This document shows, piece by piece, positions 35,622 to 44,795 of a DNA stretch of 64,000 bases. Position 1 is the stretch's first letter. Each line of letters begins with the position of its first letter. A program made the position numbers and the translations under genes. The stretch lies in assembly GCA_964603595.1 (NCBI GenBank), contig CAZRVN010000005.1, positions 62,001-126,000 on the forward strand. The letters run 5' to 3'. This stretch comes from JAQVEM01 sp964603595. GTDB lineage: Bacteria > Actinomycetota > Humimicrobiia > Humimicrobiales > Humimicrobiaceae. A model generated the notes under the pieces. It did no database searches. It saw only the letters and a program-made list of their open reading frames with translations, and was not told the origin of the DNA.

Positions 35622-35626
35622 AATAA

Positions 35627-36349
35627 TTATTTTTCACTGGAGCTTTTTGCTTCCGGATGTCCTTTTTCTTCCTCCGGCTCCCGTTCTTCCTTACCCTTAC
35701 CAATTACTTCTGGTTCTTCAACTTCCTCTTCAACTTCCTCTTCTTCTTCCTCTTCTTCTTCTTTCAGCTGGGTCGGGTGTATTATTGAAACAACAAGTTC
35801 TTCAGGATCATTTAAGATTTTTATCTTATCAGAAACGTTAATATCGGAAACCCTGACCGCTGAACCCATATCCAGACCCGCTATATCATATCCAATATAA
35901 TCAGGAATATCTGCTGGCAGACAGGAAATATGCAGTTCCCTGAGACCGTGCTGCAGTACGCCGCCTTTTTCCTTGATACCTATTGATATCTCCTCGTTGA
36001 GTATATGGATTGGAACAGTAGTTTCAATTTCCTTCTCCATTTTAATTCTCAAAAAATCAATATGTAAAAATTCCCTCGTAATTGCATCTCTCTGGAATTC
36101 CTTTACTAGAACTGTCTCTTTACTGCCTTTTCCACTGCCATCTATCTTGAGGTTAAAAATTCCACTATATATACTCTTACCCTTTATAATATCCTTGAAC
36201 TCTTTTTCTTTTAGCTTTATGCTTACCGGGTCTTTTTTTAAACCATAAACAACTGCAGGTATGTAATTTTTAGTTTTTAGCTTTTTTGATACCTTATTTT
36301 TAATTTCTTTTTCGCTTCTCTTTTCAACTTCAATAACGATATTTTCCAT
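35627..36349 (-). CDS. rplY: 50S ribosomal protein L25, long (Ctc/TL5) form
   Basis: A 240-residue 5S-rRNA-binding protein. The N-terminal L25 domain (residues 1-95) includes KTKNYIPAVVYGLKKDPVSI and VLVKEFQRDAITREFLHIDF; the C-terminal TL5 beta domain (about 96-185) includes HGLRELHISCLPADIPDYI. The tail from about 195 is almost all Glu with a few Val/Pro, a low-complexity acidic extension common in this form. This is the long Ctc kind found in Gram-positive bacteria. Between prs and pth, as usual. Confidence 0.95.
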   Translation of the reverse strand: MENIVIEVEKRSEKEIKNKVSKKLKTKNYIPAVVYGLKKDPVSIKLKEKEFKDIIKGKSIYSGIFNLKIDGSGKGSKETVLVKEFQRDAITREFLHIDFLRIKMEKEIETTVPIHILNEEISIGIKEKGGVLQHGLRELHISCLPADIPDYIGYDIAGLDMGSAVRVSDINVSDKIKILNDPEELVVSIIHPTQLKEEEEEEEEEVEEEVEEPEVIGKGKEEREPEEEKGHPEAKSSSEK

Positions 36350-36381
36350 TTATTTCTGCACCTTGTCCTTTAATTTACAAA

Positions 36382-37344
36382 CTAAACTAAATTCTCACCC
36401 TTGAACAATTCGCTTACAGAACTGCAATGATAAACTTTTTTTATTGTTTTTGCAAGCAGGGGGGCAATGGAGAGAACTTTTATTTTTTCATTTTCCTTTT
36501 TTATTGGAATAGTGTTGGCTACTACTATCTCCTCTGCCCCTGAATCTTTAACTTTTTCCAGAAAATCACCTGAAAAAATAGCATGCGTGGCACCAACATA
36601 AACTTTAGATACTTTATGCCTTACCAGCATATCAATAGCTTTAAAAAGTGTGCCGCCGGTGTCAATTATATCGTCAAATATTATAGCTTCCCTGCCTTCC
36701 ACATCCCCTACTATGTGCTCCATTTCAGCAACATTAGGTGCAGGTCTTCTTTTATCCAGTATTGCTAGAGGGAAATGCAGTCTTTTTGCAAAAATACTTG
36801 CCCTTTTCACCCCTCCAACATCAGGGCTTACCACTACACCATCCTTTATATTTTTTTCTTTAAAGTATTTGGCTATTATGGGTATAGCGGTTATATGGTC
36901 TACGGGAACATCAAAGAAACCCTGAATAGTTGCAGAATGCAAGTCCACAAGTATGGCTCTATCCATTCCTGCTACAGAAAGCAGGTCAGCAAATAATTTT
37001 GCTGATATCGGTTCTCTACCTTCTGCTTTCTTATCCTGCCGCGCATATCCATAATGTGGAATTACGGCATTTATCATCCCTGCGGAAGCTCTTTTTAGAG
37101 CATCTATCATTATCAGCATTTCTATTACGTTATCATTTACCGGTTCACAGCAGGTCTGGACCACAAAAACATCTGCCCCTCTTACACTTTCATCGAATTT
37201 TATATAAATTTCGCCATTTTTAAACTTAGTTCTGGTAACTTTCCCTGTTCTTATCCCCAGCTCCTCTGCAATCCTCTCCGTCAAAGCAGGATAAGATGAA
37301 CCCGAAAATAACATCATTCTTTTGTAATCTTTTCCTTTTCCCAT
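36382..37344 (-). CDS. prs: Ribose-phosphate pyrophosphokinase
   Basis: A 320-residue PRPP synthase: ribose 5-phosphate plus ATP to PRPP, for nucleotides, His and Trp. Motifs: FSGSSYPALTERIAEELG, RGADVFVVQTCCEPVNDN, YGYARQDKKAEGREPISAKL, VDLHSATIQGFFDVPVDH, and the PRPP loop IIFDDIIDTGGTL. Class I length and layout. The first Met of this reading (GKGKDYKRMMLFSG) gives nine extra residues; Met10 or Met11 are possible starts. It lies in the conserved order after glmU and before rplY. Confidence 0.97.
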   Translation of the reverse strand: MGKGKDYKRMMLFSGSSYPALTERIAEELGIRTGKVTRTKFKNGEIYIKFDESVRGADVFVVQTCCEPVNDNVIEMLIMIDALKRASAGMINAVIPHYGYARQDKKAEGREPISAKLFADLLSVAGMDRAILVDLHSATIQGFFDVPVDHITAIPIIAKYFKEKNIKDGVVVSPDVGGVKRASIFAKRLHFPLAILDKRRPAPNVAEMEHIVGDVEGREAIIFDDIIDTGGTLFKAIDMLVRHKVSKVYVGATHAIFSGDFLEKVKDSGAEEIVVANTIPIKKENEKIKVLSIAPLLAKTIKKVYHCSSVSELFKGENLV

Positions 37345-37452
37345 TCTTTTTATAACTCCTACTTTAAATTATTTATCTAAATTTTAATTTTTCCCTTAAC
37401 CATATAAAATAATAGCTTTTACGGTTTACACATTTTATAACACCAGTAAATT

Positions 37453-38598
37453 TCAGTGAATATCCTCAGATATAAGTGAATCCTCTTCTATAACAGCTCC
37501 TTTACCTATTTTAATATTATCCCTTACCACAGCATTTGATTTTACATAACTATAAGGCCCTATATTATTATTTTTTCCTATATCAGAATCTATTATTATG
37601 GAAGAATTTATCCTTGTGCCTTCACCTACTTTTGAATTTATAATCTGGCAGAAAGGGCCTATAACTGAATTTTTCCTGATTGTAGTTTGCCCTTTAATAA
37701 AGCAGCAGGGCTCAATGATAACATCTCTTTCTATGATTGCACTGCTCTCTATATAGCATGATTGCGGGTTTCTTATGGTAACCCCGTTTTTCATAAAATT
37801 TTCGTTAATTCTACCCTGCATTATGCTTTCCACACTGGAAAGCTGCTGTCTATTATTAATACCCATAACCTCTTCATAATCAGAAATTTTAAGACAGCTA
37901 ACCTTCTTGCCATCCCTTACCAGCATTTCAATAATATCTGTAAGATAGTGCTCTTTCTGGTTGTTTACAGTTCCAATCTTATCGATATTTTCAAATAGTA
38001 TTTCTGTCTCAAAGCAGTAGATAGATGAATTAACTTCGGTTATTTTCCTTTCCTCAAAGTTAGCATCAGCATCCTCTACTATTTTTGTTATACTGCCCTT
38101 TTTATCTTTTATTATCCTGCCGTAACCTTTAGGGTCCGGAACTGATGTAGTAATAATACCGGCTTTGCTTTTTGTCCTGACTGTATTTTCCAATAATTTT
38201 TTTATAACTATCGTACTTATTAAAGGAGTATCGGCTGAAAGGACAAGGGTATATCTGCCTAAACTATTCTTTTTATCTTTTGCCGTATAAACAGCGTGGG
38301 CCGTACCAAGCTGGTTTTCCTGTACAAGAATCCCGGCTTCAGGAAAATTACTTTTTGTATAATCAATTATAGGCTCTCTCTTATATCCTGTAACTATGAA
38401 GATGTTTTTGGGGCTCAATTTTTTTATTGTGGATAAAACATAATATACTATCGGTCTACCTAAAAGCTTATGAAGAACTTTAGGAATTTCTGACTTCATC
38501 CTTCTGCCCTTTCCGGCAGCCAACACTATTACGCTTAAATCCTCAGAAAGATTCATTTTTAAAAGATTTCCATAAGAGAAAATTTTATTAAACAACAT
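37453..38598 (-). CDS. glmU: GlmU-like UDP-GlcNAc pyrophosphorylase, acetyltransferase end missing
   Basis: The N-terminal uridylyltransferase domain is complete: VIVLAAGKGRRMKSEIPKVLHKL, QLGTAHAVYTA, VLSADTPL, GRIIKD and NSSIYCFE. A left-handed beta-helix starts near residue 265 (GVTIRNPQSCYIESSAII) but ends after about five coils at residue 381 (IKIGKGAVIEEDSLISEDIH). E. coli GlmU has about 456 residues, and its acetyltransferase residues (catalytic His363 and the following Asn/Tyr) would fall in the missing part. No further homology is seen in any frame downstream. It can therefore make UDP-GlcNAc from GlcNAc-1-P but probably cannot acetylate GlcN-1-P. Codon 15 (position 38556) is an alternative start. 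Confidence 0.9.
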   Translation of the reverse strand: MLFNKIFSYGNLLKMNLSEDLSVIVLAAGKGRRMKSEIPKVLHKLLGRPIVYYVLSTIKKLSPKNIFIVTGYKREPIIDYTKSNFPEAGILVQENQLGTAHAVYTAKDKKNSLGRYTLVLSADTPLISTIVIKKLLENTVRTKSKAGIITTSVPDPKGYGRIIKDKKGSITKIVEDADANFEERKITEVNSSIYCFETEILFENIDKIGTVNNQKEHYLTDIIEMLVRDGKKVSCLKISDYEEVMGINNRQQLSSVESIMQGRINENFMKNGVTIRNPQSCYIESSAIIERDVIIEPCCFIKGQTTIRKNSVIGPFCQIINSKVGEGTRINSSIIIDSDIGKNNNIGPYSYVKSNAVVRDNIKIGKGAVIEEDSLISEDIH

Positions 38599-38634
38599 TT
38601 AGATTGTAACATAAAAAGGGTATTTATCTAAATA

Positions 38635-38937
38635 CTAATCTATGAATTCACCGCCGCTTATATCCTTTGAAATAATATTAAAGCCAGACCCGAAATAAAT
38701 ACTGGTATAGATAAGATTGTTACATCTCTCTCCCAGTATTTCCTTTCTTAAGAAATATTCTGCGCCTGCCGGCCCTTCTCCTTCATATATGCGGGATGTG
38801 TCGCTATATTTCCTTGCCCTGATTGTTATTTCCTCACCACACTTGTTGCATCTGACCTTAAAAGTAATGAAACCGGAGGTAGAATCTCCTACTGGTACCG
38901 TAAAGAATTTTTTTACTTTACCCCAGAAACCACCCAT
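38635..38937 (-). CDS. Hypothetical protein with a CxxC motif
   Basis: A 100-residue soluble protein without a name I can give. The opening (GGFWGKVKKFFTVPVGDSTSG) is followed by a beta-strand region with one CxxC (VRCNKCGEEITIRARK), then a conserved-looking patch YEGEGPAGAEYFLRKEILGERC. The single CxxC plus the later Cys could bind zinc as half of a site or through dimerisation. Upstream of glmU on the same strand, 36 bases apart, and probably cotranscribed with it. Confidence 0.65.
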   Translation of the reverse strand: MGGFWGKVKKFFTVPVGDSTSGFITFKVRCNKCGEEITIRARKYSDTSRIYEGEGPAGAEYFLRKEILGERCNNLIYTSIYFGSGFNIISKDISGGEFID

Positions 38938-39186
38938 TTAGATTCCTTCCCTGTTTTTATAATAATAGCTATTGTATTAAATATTCTACCCTAACTGGCT
39001 TTATTCTTTAAACAGTTTTTAAAAAAATTTCATAAACAGAAACATTTGATTATGTATGCTTAAAATCACAACATAAAACATACAATCTGCAATAGAGAGA
39101 CTTGAGTTTGCAAATTAATAAAAAATTTCCGCTGCTATTATAGCGTCTATAATTTATGCAATATAATTAATATGAGTATAGATTTC

Positions 39187-39708
39187 CTAGCTTTTCTCCA
39201 GTTCAAGAAGAAATTTTTTTATTTTATTCCCTCCTTTAAATTCACCGGGGGAACCATCACTTTTAATTACCCTGTGGCAGGGGACAACCAGAAGCACTGG
39301 ATTACTTTTTAATGCAGACCCTGCCAACCTCCACGCCCTCCTGTAACCAGCCAGATTTGCCAGCTCCTTATAACTTATTGTTTTCCCGTAATTTACCGAA
39401 ATTAATTTTTCCCATATTTTTTTCTGAAACTGTGTCCCTGTCATAAATTCAACTTCAAAATTTATTTTTTTTGTCTTTCCATTAAGATAATCGTTGATTG
39501 TATTTTCAATACAGACAGATTTTTTAGAAGTAAAATAGATTTTTTTTGAGACCCAATAATTTTTTTTAATATTATCCAGAAATTCCAGAAAATCCTTCCT
39601 GTTATTTCCCAGATATATAATAACTGTCTTGCCGGCTCTTTCCCTCCAGAGATAATATAGTTTCCCGATACAGGTCATAAATTCAATTTTGCTTATATGA
39701 ACCGGCAT
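39187..39708 (-). CDS. Methylated-DNA--protein-cysteine methyltransferase
   Basis: A 173-residue O6-alkylguanine-DNA alkyltransferase (Ogt/MGMT). The acceptor motif is VVPCHRVIKSDG, with the HTH region GKTISYKELANLAGYRRAWRLAGSALKSNPV and the FKGG-KKFLLELE end. The N-terminal ribonuclease-H-like part is poorly conserved. It repairs O6-methylguanine once per protein molecule. Single gene; the 249 bases upstream of glmU's neighbour hold nothing I can support. Confidence 0.94.
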   Translation of the reverse strand: MPVHISKIEFMTCIGKLYYLWRERAGKTVIIYLGNNRKDFLEFLDNIKKNYWVSKKIYFTSKKSVCIENTINDYLNGKTKKINFEVEFMTGTQFQKKIWEKLISVNYGKTISYKELANLAGYRRAWRLAGSALKSNPVLLVVPCHRVIKSDGSPGEFKGGNKIKKFLLELEKS

Positions 39709-39765
39709 AAAAAGCCCGCCTTAAATATTCCTTCAATTTTTTCGTAACGCTAAAATAAATCGTTT

Positions 39766-39957
39766 CTAGCTGTTTAATTTAACAAAATATTCTATTGACC
39801 TATCGTATGTTTTTTCTGCTGCATCATCAAAATAGCAGGCCGGAAGCTCCCCCATTTTTCTATGGTAAGCTATGCATTCGCAGCAAATACCCTTCCTCGA
39901 GCATGGTTCATAAGTACAATTACATCTCTTAAGATTTTCTTCTTTATTGCATTCCAT
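39766..39957 (-). CDS. Small cysteine-rich protein (DUF6485-like)
   Basis: A 63-residue protein with seven cysteines arranged in pairs: MECNKEENLKRCNCTYEPCSR, then KGICCECIAYH, then one later Cys in ELPACYF. The C-terminus is helical (AAEKTYDRSIEYFVKLN). It matches the pattern of the small DUF6485 family seen in anaerobes; a zinc or iron-sulfur role is plausible but unproven. GGAGAG precedes the ATG. Confidence 0.78.
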   Translation of the reverse strand: MECNKEENLKRCNCTYEPCSRKGICCECIAYHRKMGELPACYFDDAAEKTYDRSIEYFVKLNS

Positions 39958-40091
39958 ACAAACGATCTCTCCTTTAAGTTTTAGCTAATCATTAAATTAT
40001 ATTTATATAGTTAGACCTAAAATTCTTCAATATTTTAATATCCTTCTTTATCTCCATAATGCCGTGTCTGATAAAACAACTCAACCTCTTG

Positions 40092-40655
40092 TTAAAATTC
40101 AATGCCCTTCCTTGCTTTTATTCCTTTACTCAAGGCATGTTTTATCTCCTTCATCTCAGTTACCGTATCAGCAATTTCTATAAGCTCTTCGGGGGCATTC
40201 CTTCCGGTTAGCACTATATTAAGCTCTTCAGGCTTATTCTTTATTAGACTTACCGCATCTTCCACTTTTAAAAGTCCCATACCAACCAGATTATTTATTT
40301 CATCCAGTATCACCACATCATATTTCCCGCTGTTAACTTTATTGCTGGCATACCTAAAAGATTCATATGCATTTTTAAGCTGTTTCTCTTCATTTACCAT
40401 TTTTCCATCCTTAAATCTTATAAACCCCAGGCCGAGCTGCTCTATTTCAATAAGGGGCTTTAGCTTCTCAATGATTTTAACCTCGCCTGATTTCCAGGGA
40501 CCCTTTATAAACTGCAAAATCAAAACTTTTAGATTCCTCCCGGCAGCCCTCAAAGCCAGCCCCATTGCTGCAGTAGTTTTACCCTTACCGTTACCGGTGT
40601 TTATAAGTATAAGACCTCTTTTGACCTTTTTTTTAGAATTTTTATTTTTATCCAT
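40092..40655 (-). CDS. cobO: Corrinoid adenosyltransferase, CobO/BtuR type
   Basis: A 187-residue ATP:corrinoid adenosyltransferase that attaches the adenosyl group to cobalt(I) corrinoids. P-loop NTGNGKGKTTAAMGLALRAAGR near residue 16; VLILQFIKGPWKSGE; DVVILDEINNLVG; and VLTGRNAPEELIEIADTVTEM with the family ending KGIKARKGIEF. Last gene of the B12 operon, after cobQ by about 70 bases. Confidence 0.94.
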   Translation of the reverse strand: MDKNKNSKKKVKRGLILINTGNGKGKTTAAMGLALRAAGRNLKVLILQFIKGPWKSGEVKIIEKLKPLIEIEQLGLGFIRFKDGKMVNEEKQLKNAYESFRYASNKVNSGKYDVVILDEINNLVGMGLLKVEDAVSLIKNKPEELNIVLTGRNAPEELIEIADTVTEMKEIKHALSKGIKARKGIEF

Positions 40656-40722
40656 TACTTACCAAATCCCCAATCAAACTCTTAAAAATCCAATAATTTT
40701 TACAAACTATTACCCCTGTACT

Positions 40723-42375
40723 TTATAGCTTATTATCCAGGATATTATAAAATAATTCCATATTCATATTCTCCCTAAAAAAATCTGCTAATCTGTTGTA
40801 TTGCTTCTCTTTAAACTCACTGTATGATAATACCTTTCTTCTGTTATCGTAAGATACTATATTATTTCTTTCCTTAAGCACCTGTAAAATAAATTCCCTT
40901 ACTCCCCAATTATCAAAAATACCATGGATATAGGTCCCCAGAACTATGTTTTTATTATTGTCATCAAACCTTAAGAACCCGTCATAGAAACTTTTATTTC
41001 TATCCCCTCTTGAAAAGACTTTGAAAAGAGGAAAAATCTTACCGGAATTTATCTCCAGGGCACTTGATTTCCCCATATGTATCTCATACCCTTTCATGGT
41101 GCCCTCCGTACTTTTAAACAACTTCCCGGACAAACCTTTTAAGGCAGGATGGCCCAGTACATCTCTGTTAATATTAAATTCTACCTGATTGGTATTTTTA
41201 TTCTTCAGGAAGTCTGTTTCTATATCCATAAGTCCAATACCTCCTATGCTTCCGGCATCTTTTGACTCACTTCTGAACCTGTCTGTTATCTTCCTTCCCA
41301 GCATCTGAAACCCCCCGCAAATACCTAAAATTACTGTTCCACTATGGTATTTTTCCTTTATTTCTTCTTCCAGACCTGATTTTCTTAAATATAAAAGGTC
41401 GCTTATGGTGCTCTTGCTTCCAGGTATAATAATCATATGGGGATTCAAGTTTTTTAGTTCCTCCCTGTGTTTTATATAGACAAGACTGACTTCTTTTTCC
41501 AGCTCAAAAGCATTGAAATCGGTAAAATTAGAAATATGAGGAAGATATATTACAGAAATTATTATTCTTTTTTTGCTACCGGGTATCCCGTCATAGTCCA
41601 AAAGACGCTTTCTATCTTTTTCCTGTTCTATGTTTACTGAATCCTCCTCTTCAATATATATGTCTTTAATAAAAGGAATAGTTCCTATCACCGGTATGTT
41701 TAATTTTTTAGCTATAAAGTCATTACCCGGTTTTAATAGACTTATATCCCCCCTGAACTTATTTACCAGTAGCCCCTTTATATATTTTCTATATCTGGCT
41801 GGAAGAAGTTTTACTGTACCATAGAAACTGGCAAACACCCCTCCTTTATCTACATCACCAATAAGTATTACGCTTGAACCAGCAGCTTCTGCTACAGACA
41901 TGTTTACAATGTCATTATCCATAAGGTTTATTTCTGCAGGGCTCCCTGCACCTTCTATTACTATATAATCAAACTTCTTTTTCAAATCATCCAGAATCTC
42001 TTTTATTTTACCCAGATAAAAAGATTTCTTATTGTTGTATTCAACTGCGCTCATGTTTTTAACTACTTCTCCCATAAATATTATTTGTGCCCTGGAATCA
42101 GCAACCGGCTTTATGAGTATTGGGTTCATATAAACCTCTGGCTCCAGCCCACATGCTTCTGCCTGAACTACCTGGGCACGGCCCATCTCTCCTCCTGAAG
42201 CAGTCACATATGAATTAAGTGCCATATTCTGTGATTTAAATGGACAAACGCTGAATCCATCCTGCCTTAGAATCCTGCATACAGCAGCGGCGGTTACACT
42301 TTTTCCTACATGAGAACCTGTTCCCTGCATCATAATAGATTTTGACCCATTTTTTTTCATATCATTGCTAGTCAT
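40723..42375 (-). CDS. cobQ: Cobyric acid synthase CobQ
   Basis: A 550-residue glutamine-dependent amidase that turns adenosylcobyrinate a,c-diamide into cobyric acid. The N-terminal synthetase domain has MMQGTGSHVGKSVTAAAVCR, FKSQNMALNSYVT and MGRAQVVQAEACG; VIEGAGSPAEINL and GDVDKGGVFAS follow. The C-terminal glutaminase has ILGICGGFQMLG with the nucleophile Cys and a final His-Glu-like end (GTYIHGIFDN). Length is usual. It starts four bases inside the end of the importer ATPase gene. With only cobO beside it, corrin ring synthesis must be elsewhere or absent; salvage of cobyrinate is possible. Confidence 0.95.
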   Translation of the reverse strand: MTSNDMKKNGSKSIMMQGTGSHVGKSVTAAAVCRILRQDGFSVCPFKSQNMALNSYVTASGGEMGRAQVVQAEACGLEPEVYMNPILIKPVADSRAQIIFMGEVVKNMSAVEYNNKKSFYLGKIKEILDDLKKKFDYIVIEGAGSPAEINLMDNDIVNMSVAEAAGSSVILIGDVDKGGVFASFYGTVKLLPARYRKYIKGLLVNKFRGDISLLKPGNDFIAKKLNIPVIGTIPFIKDIYIEEEDSVNIEQEKDRKRLLDYDGIPGSKKRIIISVIYLPHISNFTDFNAFELEKEVSLVYIKHREELKNLNPHMIIIPGSKSTISDLLYLRKSGLEEEIKEKYHSGTVILGICGGFQMLGRKITDRFRSESKDAGSIGGIGLMDIETDFLKNKNTNQVEFNINRDVLGHPALKGLSGKLFKSTEGTMKGYEIHMGKSSALEINSGKIFPLFKVFSRGDRNKSFYDGFLRFDDNNKNIVLGTYIHGIFDNWGVREFILQVLKERNNIVSYDNRRKVLSYSEFKEKQYNRLADFFRENMNMELFYNILDNKL

Positions 42376-43655
42376 AAATATTTCAGTATCTGATTTACAG
42401 TCTTTACAACCACTACTTCCTGACCCGCTATCTCCCTGTAGAGCTTTTCTGCTTTACCGCCGGTATGGTCCCTCTTACCGATATCTTTATTGTCTATTAA
42501 TATTACTTTCTTCCCAATACTGGCAGCCCTTCCTGCAGAAACCAGGTTTAGGAAATTACCGTTTCCAAATTCTATTCCGGCTAAAATTACTACATCGCTT
42601 GATTTAATGAACTCAAGATTTTTTTTCTGCGTATTTTCGCTTATGGGAGAAAAAGGCGCTTCATTCACATAGGGTATGCCCAGCATAATTGCTGTATCCA
42701 TATCAGTATCAAGTGTATTTACCACCCCGCATGATACCTTATAACCGCCTTTATAAAGTAGATTGAGTATCTGCGATGCTGCACCCCCGCCTCCTATAAC
42801 ATGCACTTTAAGGTTTTTGCTTCCCGGCCTGCCAGAAACACCCTGGCCGGTTTTAGGGCTGAAAATAGGGCTGATATAAAGCTTGCCGGTAACCGGGTTC
42901 CTGCCCACAAAGACATCGCTCCCAAAAACTCTTCTTATATTTTCCCTGTTTAATACATCATCACTTCTTCCAAATCCAAAAATACTGCCTTCTTTTAGCA
43001 GCATTATTTTTTTACTGCTCTGAATTGCAAGATTTATATCATGGAAAATCCCGATTATAGTTTTATTCTCCTTCTGATTTAAATCCATAAATAAATTCAT
43101 AAATTCAATCTGGAAATTAATGTCAAGATGAGAAGTCGGCTCATCCAGGAGCAGCAGGAAGCTATCCTGGGCTAATGCCTGGGCTACAACTACCCGCTGT
43201 TTTTCACCACCTGAAAGTTCATTAAATCTTCTTTTTGAAAAGGATAATATTTTTGCTTTTTCCATAGCTTCCCTGACTTTATCAAAATCTCTTTTCCTCT
43301 CAACTTCAAATCTCGGGACATAGGAGTGCCTCCCCATCATAACCATTTCAGCTACAGTAAAATTAAAACCGGGACTGGTATACTGGGGAACAACTCCCAC
43401 CATTTTAGCAATCTCTTTTGAACCCAGACTTCCTATATCCCTGCCTCCAACTTTTATAACACCTTTATATCCCTCTATAACCTTGCTTATAAGATTTACC
43501 AGGGTACTTTTCCCTGCTCCATTGGGGCCAAGAATTGAAATGAAACTTCCATTTTCAACATCAAAGCTTATGTTATCCAGAACTTTTTTACCATCATAGG
43601 AAAAACTTAAATCCCTTACAGATAGTATATTTTTATTCTTTTTCATATTATACAA
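42372..43655 (-). CDS. btuD: Corrinoid ABC importer ATPase (BtuD-like) with a C-terminal Rossmann-like domain
   Basis: A 427-residue fusion. Residues about 8-260 are a BtuD/FepC-type ATPase: Walker A GPNGAGKSTLV, VVPQYTSPGFNFTVAEMV, signature LSGGEKQRVVVAQAL, Walker B LLLLDEPTSHLD. The last 165 residues are an added alpha/beta domain that opens with VHVIGGGGAASQILNLL, a glycine-rich nucleotide-binding turn, and includes CGVVNTLDTDMDTAIMLGIPYV and SSDVVILAGIEFGNGNFLNL. Similar extended ATPases exist in other corrinoid or iron-chelate importers, but the added domain has no known task. The gene overlaps cobQ and follows btuC. Confidence 0.9.
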   Translation of the reverse strand: MYNMKKNKNILSVRDLSFSYDGKKVLDNISFDVENGSFISILGPNGAGKSTLVNLISKVIEGYKGVIKVGGRDIGSLGSKEIAKMVGVVPQYTSPGFNFTVAEMVMMGRHSYVPRFEVERKRDFDKVREAMEKAKILSFSKRRFNELSGGEKQRVVVAQALAQDSFLLLLDEPTSHLDINFQIEFMNLFMDLNQKENKTIIGIFHDINLAIQSSKKIMLLKEGSIFGFGRSDDVLNRENIRRVFGSDVFVGRNPVTGKLYISPIFSPKTGQGVSGRPGSKNLKVHVIGGGGAASQILNLLYKGGYKVSCGVVNTLDTDMDTAIMLGIPYVNEAPFSPISENTQKKNLEFIKSSDVVILAGIEFGNGNFLNLVSAGRAASIGKKVILIDNKDIGKRDHTGGKAEKLYREIAGQEVVVVKTVNQILKYL

Positions 43656-43686
43656 ATTTCATATGATATATTAGAAAAATTAAGGC

Positions 43687-44730
43687 CTAAAAAACGTCCC
43701 TCTTCGATTTCACTAACAAATATAAAAAGAATGGCACCCCGATAATGGATGTTATAATCCCTACAGGTATCTCCCTGGGCATAAGTACCGTTCTTGCCAG
43801 GGTATCCGACACAAGAAGTACGATCCCACCGGCAATAGCAGAGGTGGGATATAGAATTTTATGGTCCGGTCCCACAATTAATCTTAAAATATGTGGGGTT
43901 ACCAGCCCTACAAACCCGATAATTCCACTCATTGATACGGCTACTGCTGCTATAAGCGAAGCCATCACCAGTAAAATCTTTTTCACTTTTTCGGTTTCTA
44001 CCCCTAATTGTACCGCTCTTTCGTCTCCCAGTGACAATACATTCAGGTCTCTCATAAAAAAACCTGAAACAATAACCAGAACAGTAACCAGCGGAGCCAG
44101 GATAACAAAATTATTCCAGGAAGCAGAAGTAAAGCTCCCCATAACCCAGAACACTATTTTAGCCATATCCTCTACTTTAAAAAGCATTATCAGGTAAGTC
44201 ATTGCACTTAACATAGCGCTTAGTGCAATTCCTGAAAGAAGCAGGGTAGCAACTGAAACTTTACCCCTTATCCTGGCAAGATTATAGACAAGAAATGTGG
44301 TAGCTATTGCCCCAAAAAGGGCAAAAACAGTTGTTGTTGAAATACCGGCCAGCCCGGTACCTTTAATAAGTACAAGCCCGACAGTCGCCCCAAAAGCAGC
44401 CCCTGCCGAAACACCAATTACAAAAGGGTCTGCCATGGGATTTCTAAATAACCCCTGAAAAATAACTCCCGAGCTTGCAAGCGCTATACCAACAAATACA
44501 GACAAAAATATCCGTGGCAGTCTTATCCTGGAAATTATAACCATATCCTGATTCTCAAAAAGGCCGGCACTTACAAAATTTTTAATTCCCGGTATAAAAC
44601 TGGAAATTATAAGCCCGGTATCCTTTAAACTGATTTTAGCTGCACCTATAGATGCAGATACTATTATTAATAATACAAGGACTGCCAGTAATATAAAAAC
44701 ATATTTTAGTGTCCTTTTCCTGGTTCCCAT
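43687..44730 (-). CDS. btuC: Corrinoid ABC importer permease (BtuC-like)
   Basis: A 347-residue FecCD-family permease with about ten membrane helices. The family signatures ASSGVIFQGLFRNPMADPFVIGVSAGAAFGA and MSGIIGFVGLVTPHILRLIVGPDH are visible, the latter being the coupling region that contacts the ATPase. It sits between the binding protein and the ATPase genes in the riboswitch-controlled operon, which fixes corrinoids as the likely substrate; iron-siderophore permeases are the same family. Confidence 0.93.
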   Translation of the reverse strand: MGTRKRTLKYVFILLAVLVLLIIVSASIGAAKISLKDTGLIISSFIPGIKNFVSAGLFENQDMVIISRIRLPRIFLSVFVGIALASSGVIFQGLFRNPMADPFVIGVSAGAAFGATVGLVLIKGTGLAGISTTTVFALFGAIATTFLVYNLARIRGKVSVATLLLSGIALSAMLSAMTYLIMLFKVEDMAKIVFWVMGSFTSASWNNFVILAPLVTVLVIVSGFFMRDLNVLSLGDERAVQLGVETEKVKKILLVMASLIAAVAVSMSGIIGFVGLVTPHILRLIVGPDHKILYPTSAIAGGIVLLVSDTLARTVLMPREIPVGIITSIIGVPFFLYLLVKSKRDVF

Positions 44731-44795
44731 CGCAATAGCACCTTATCTATAAAGAAATACCTATAAAAATTTATAAAGATAAAAGATGAAATATC

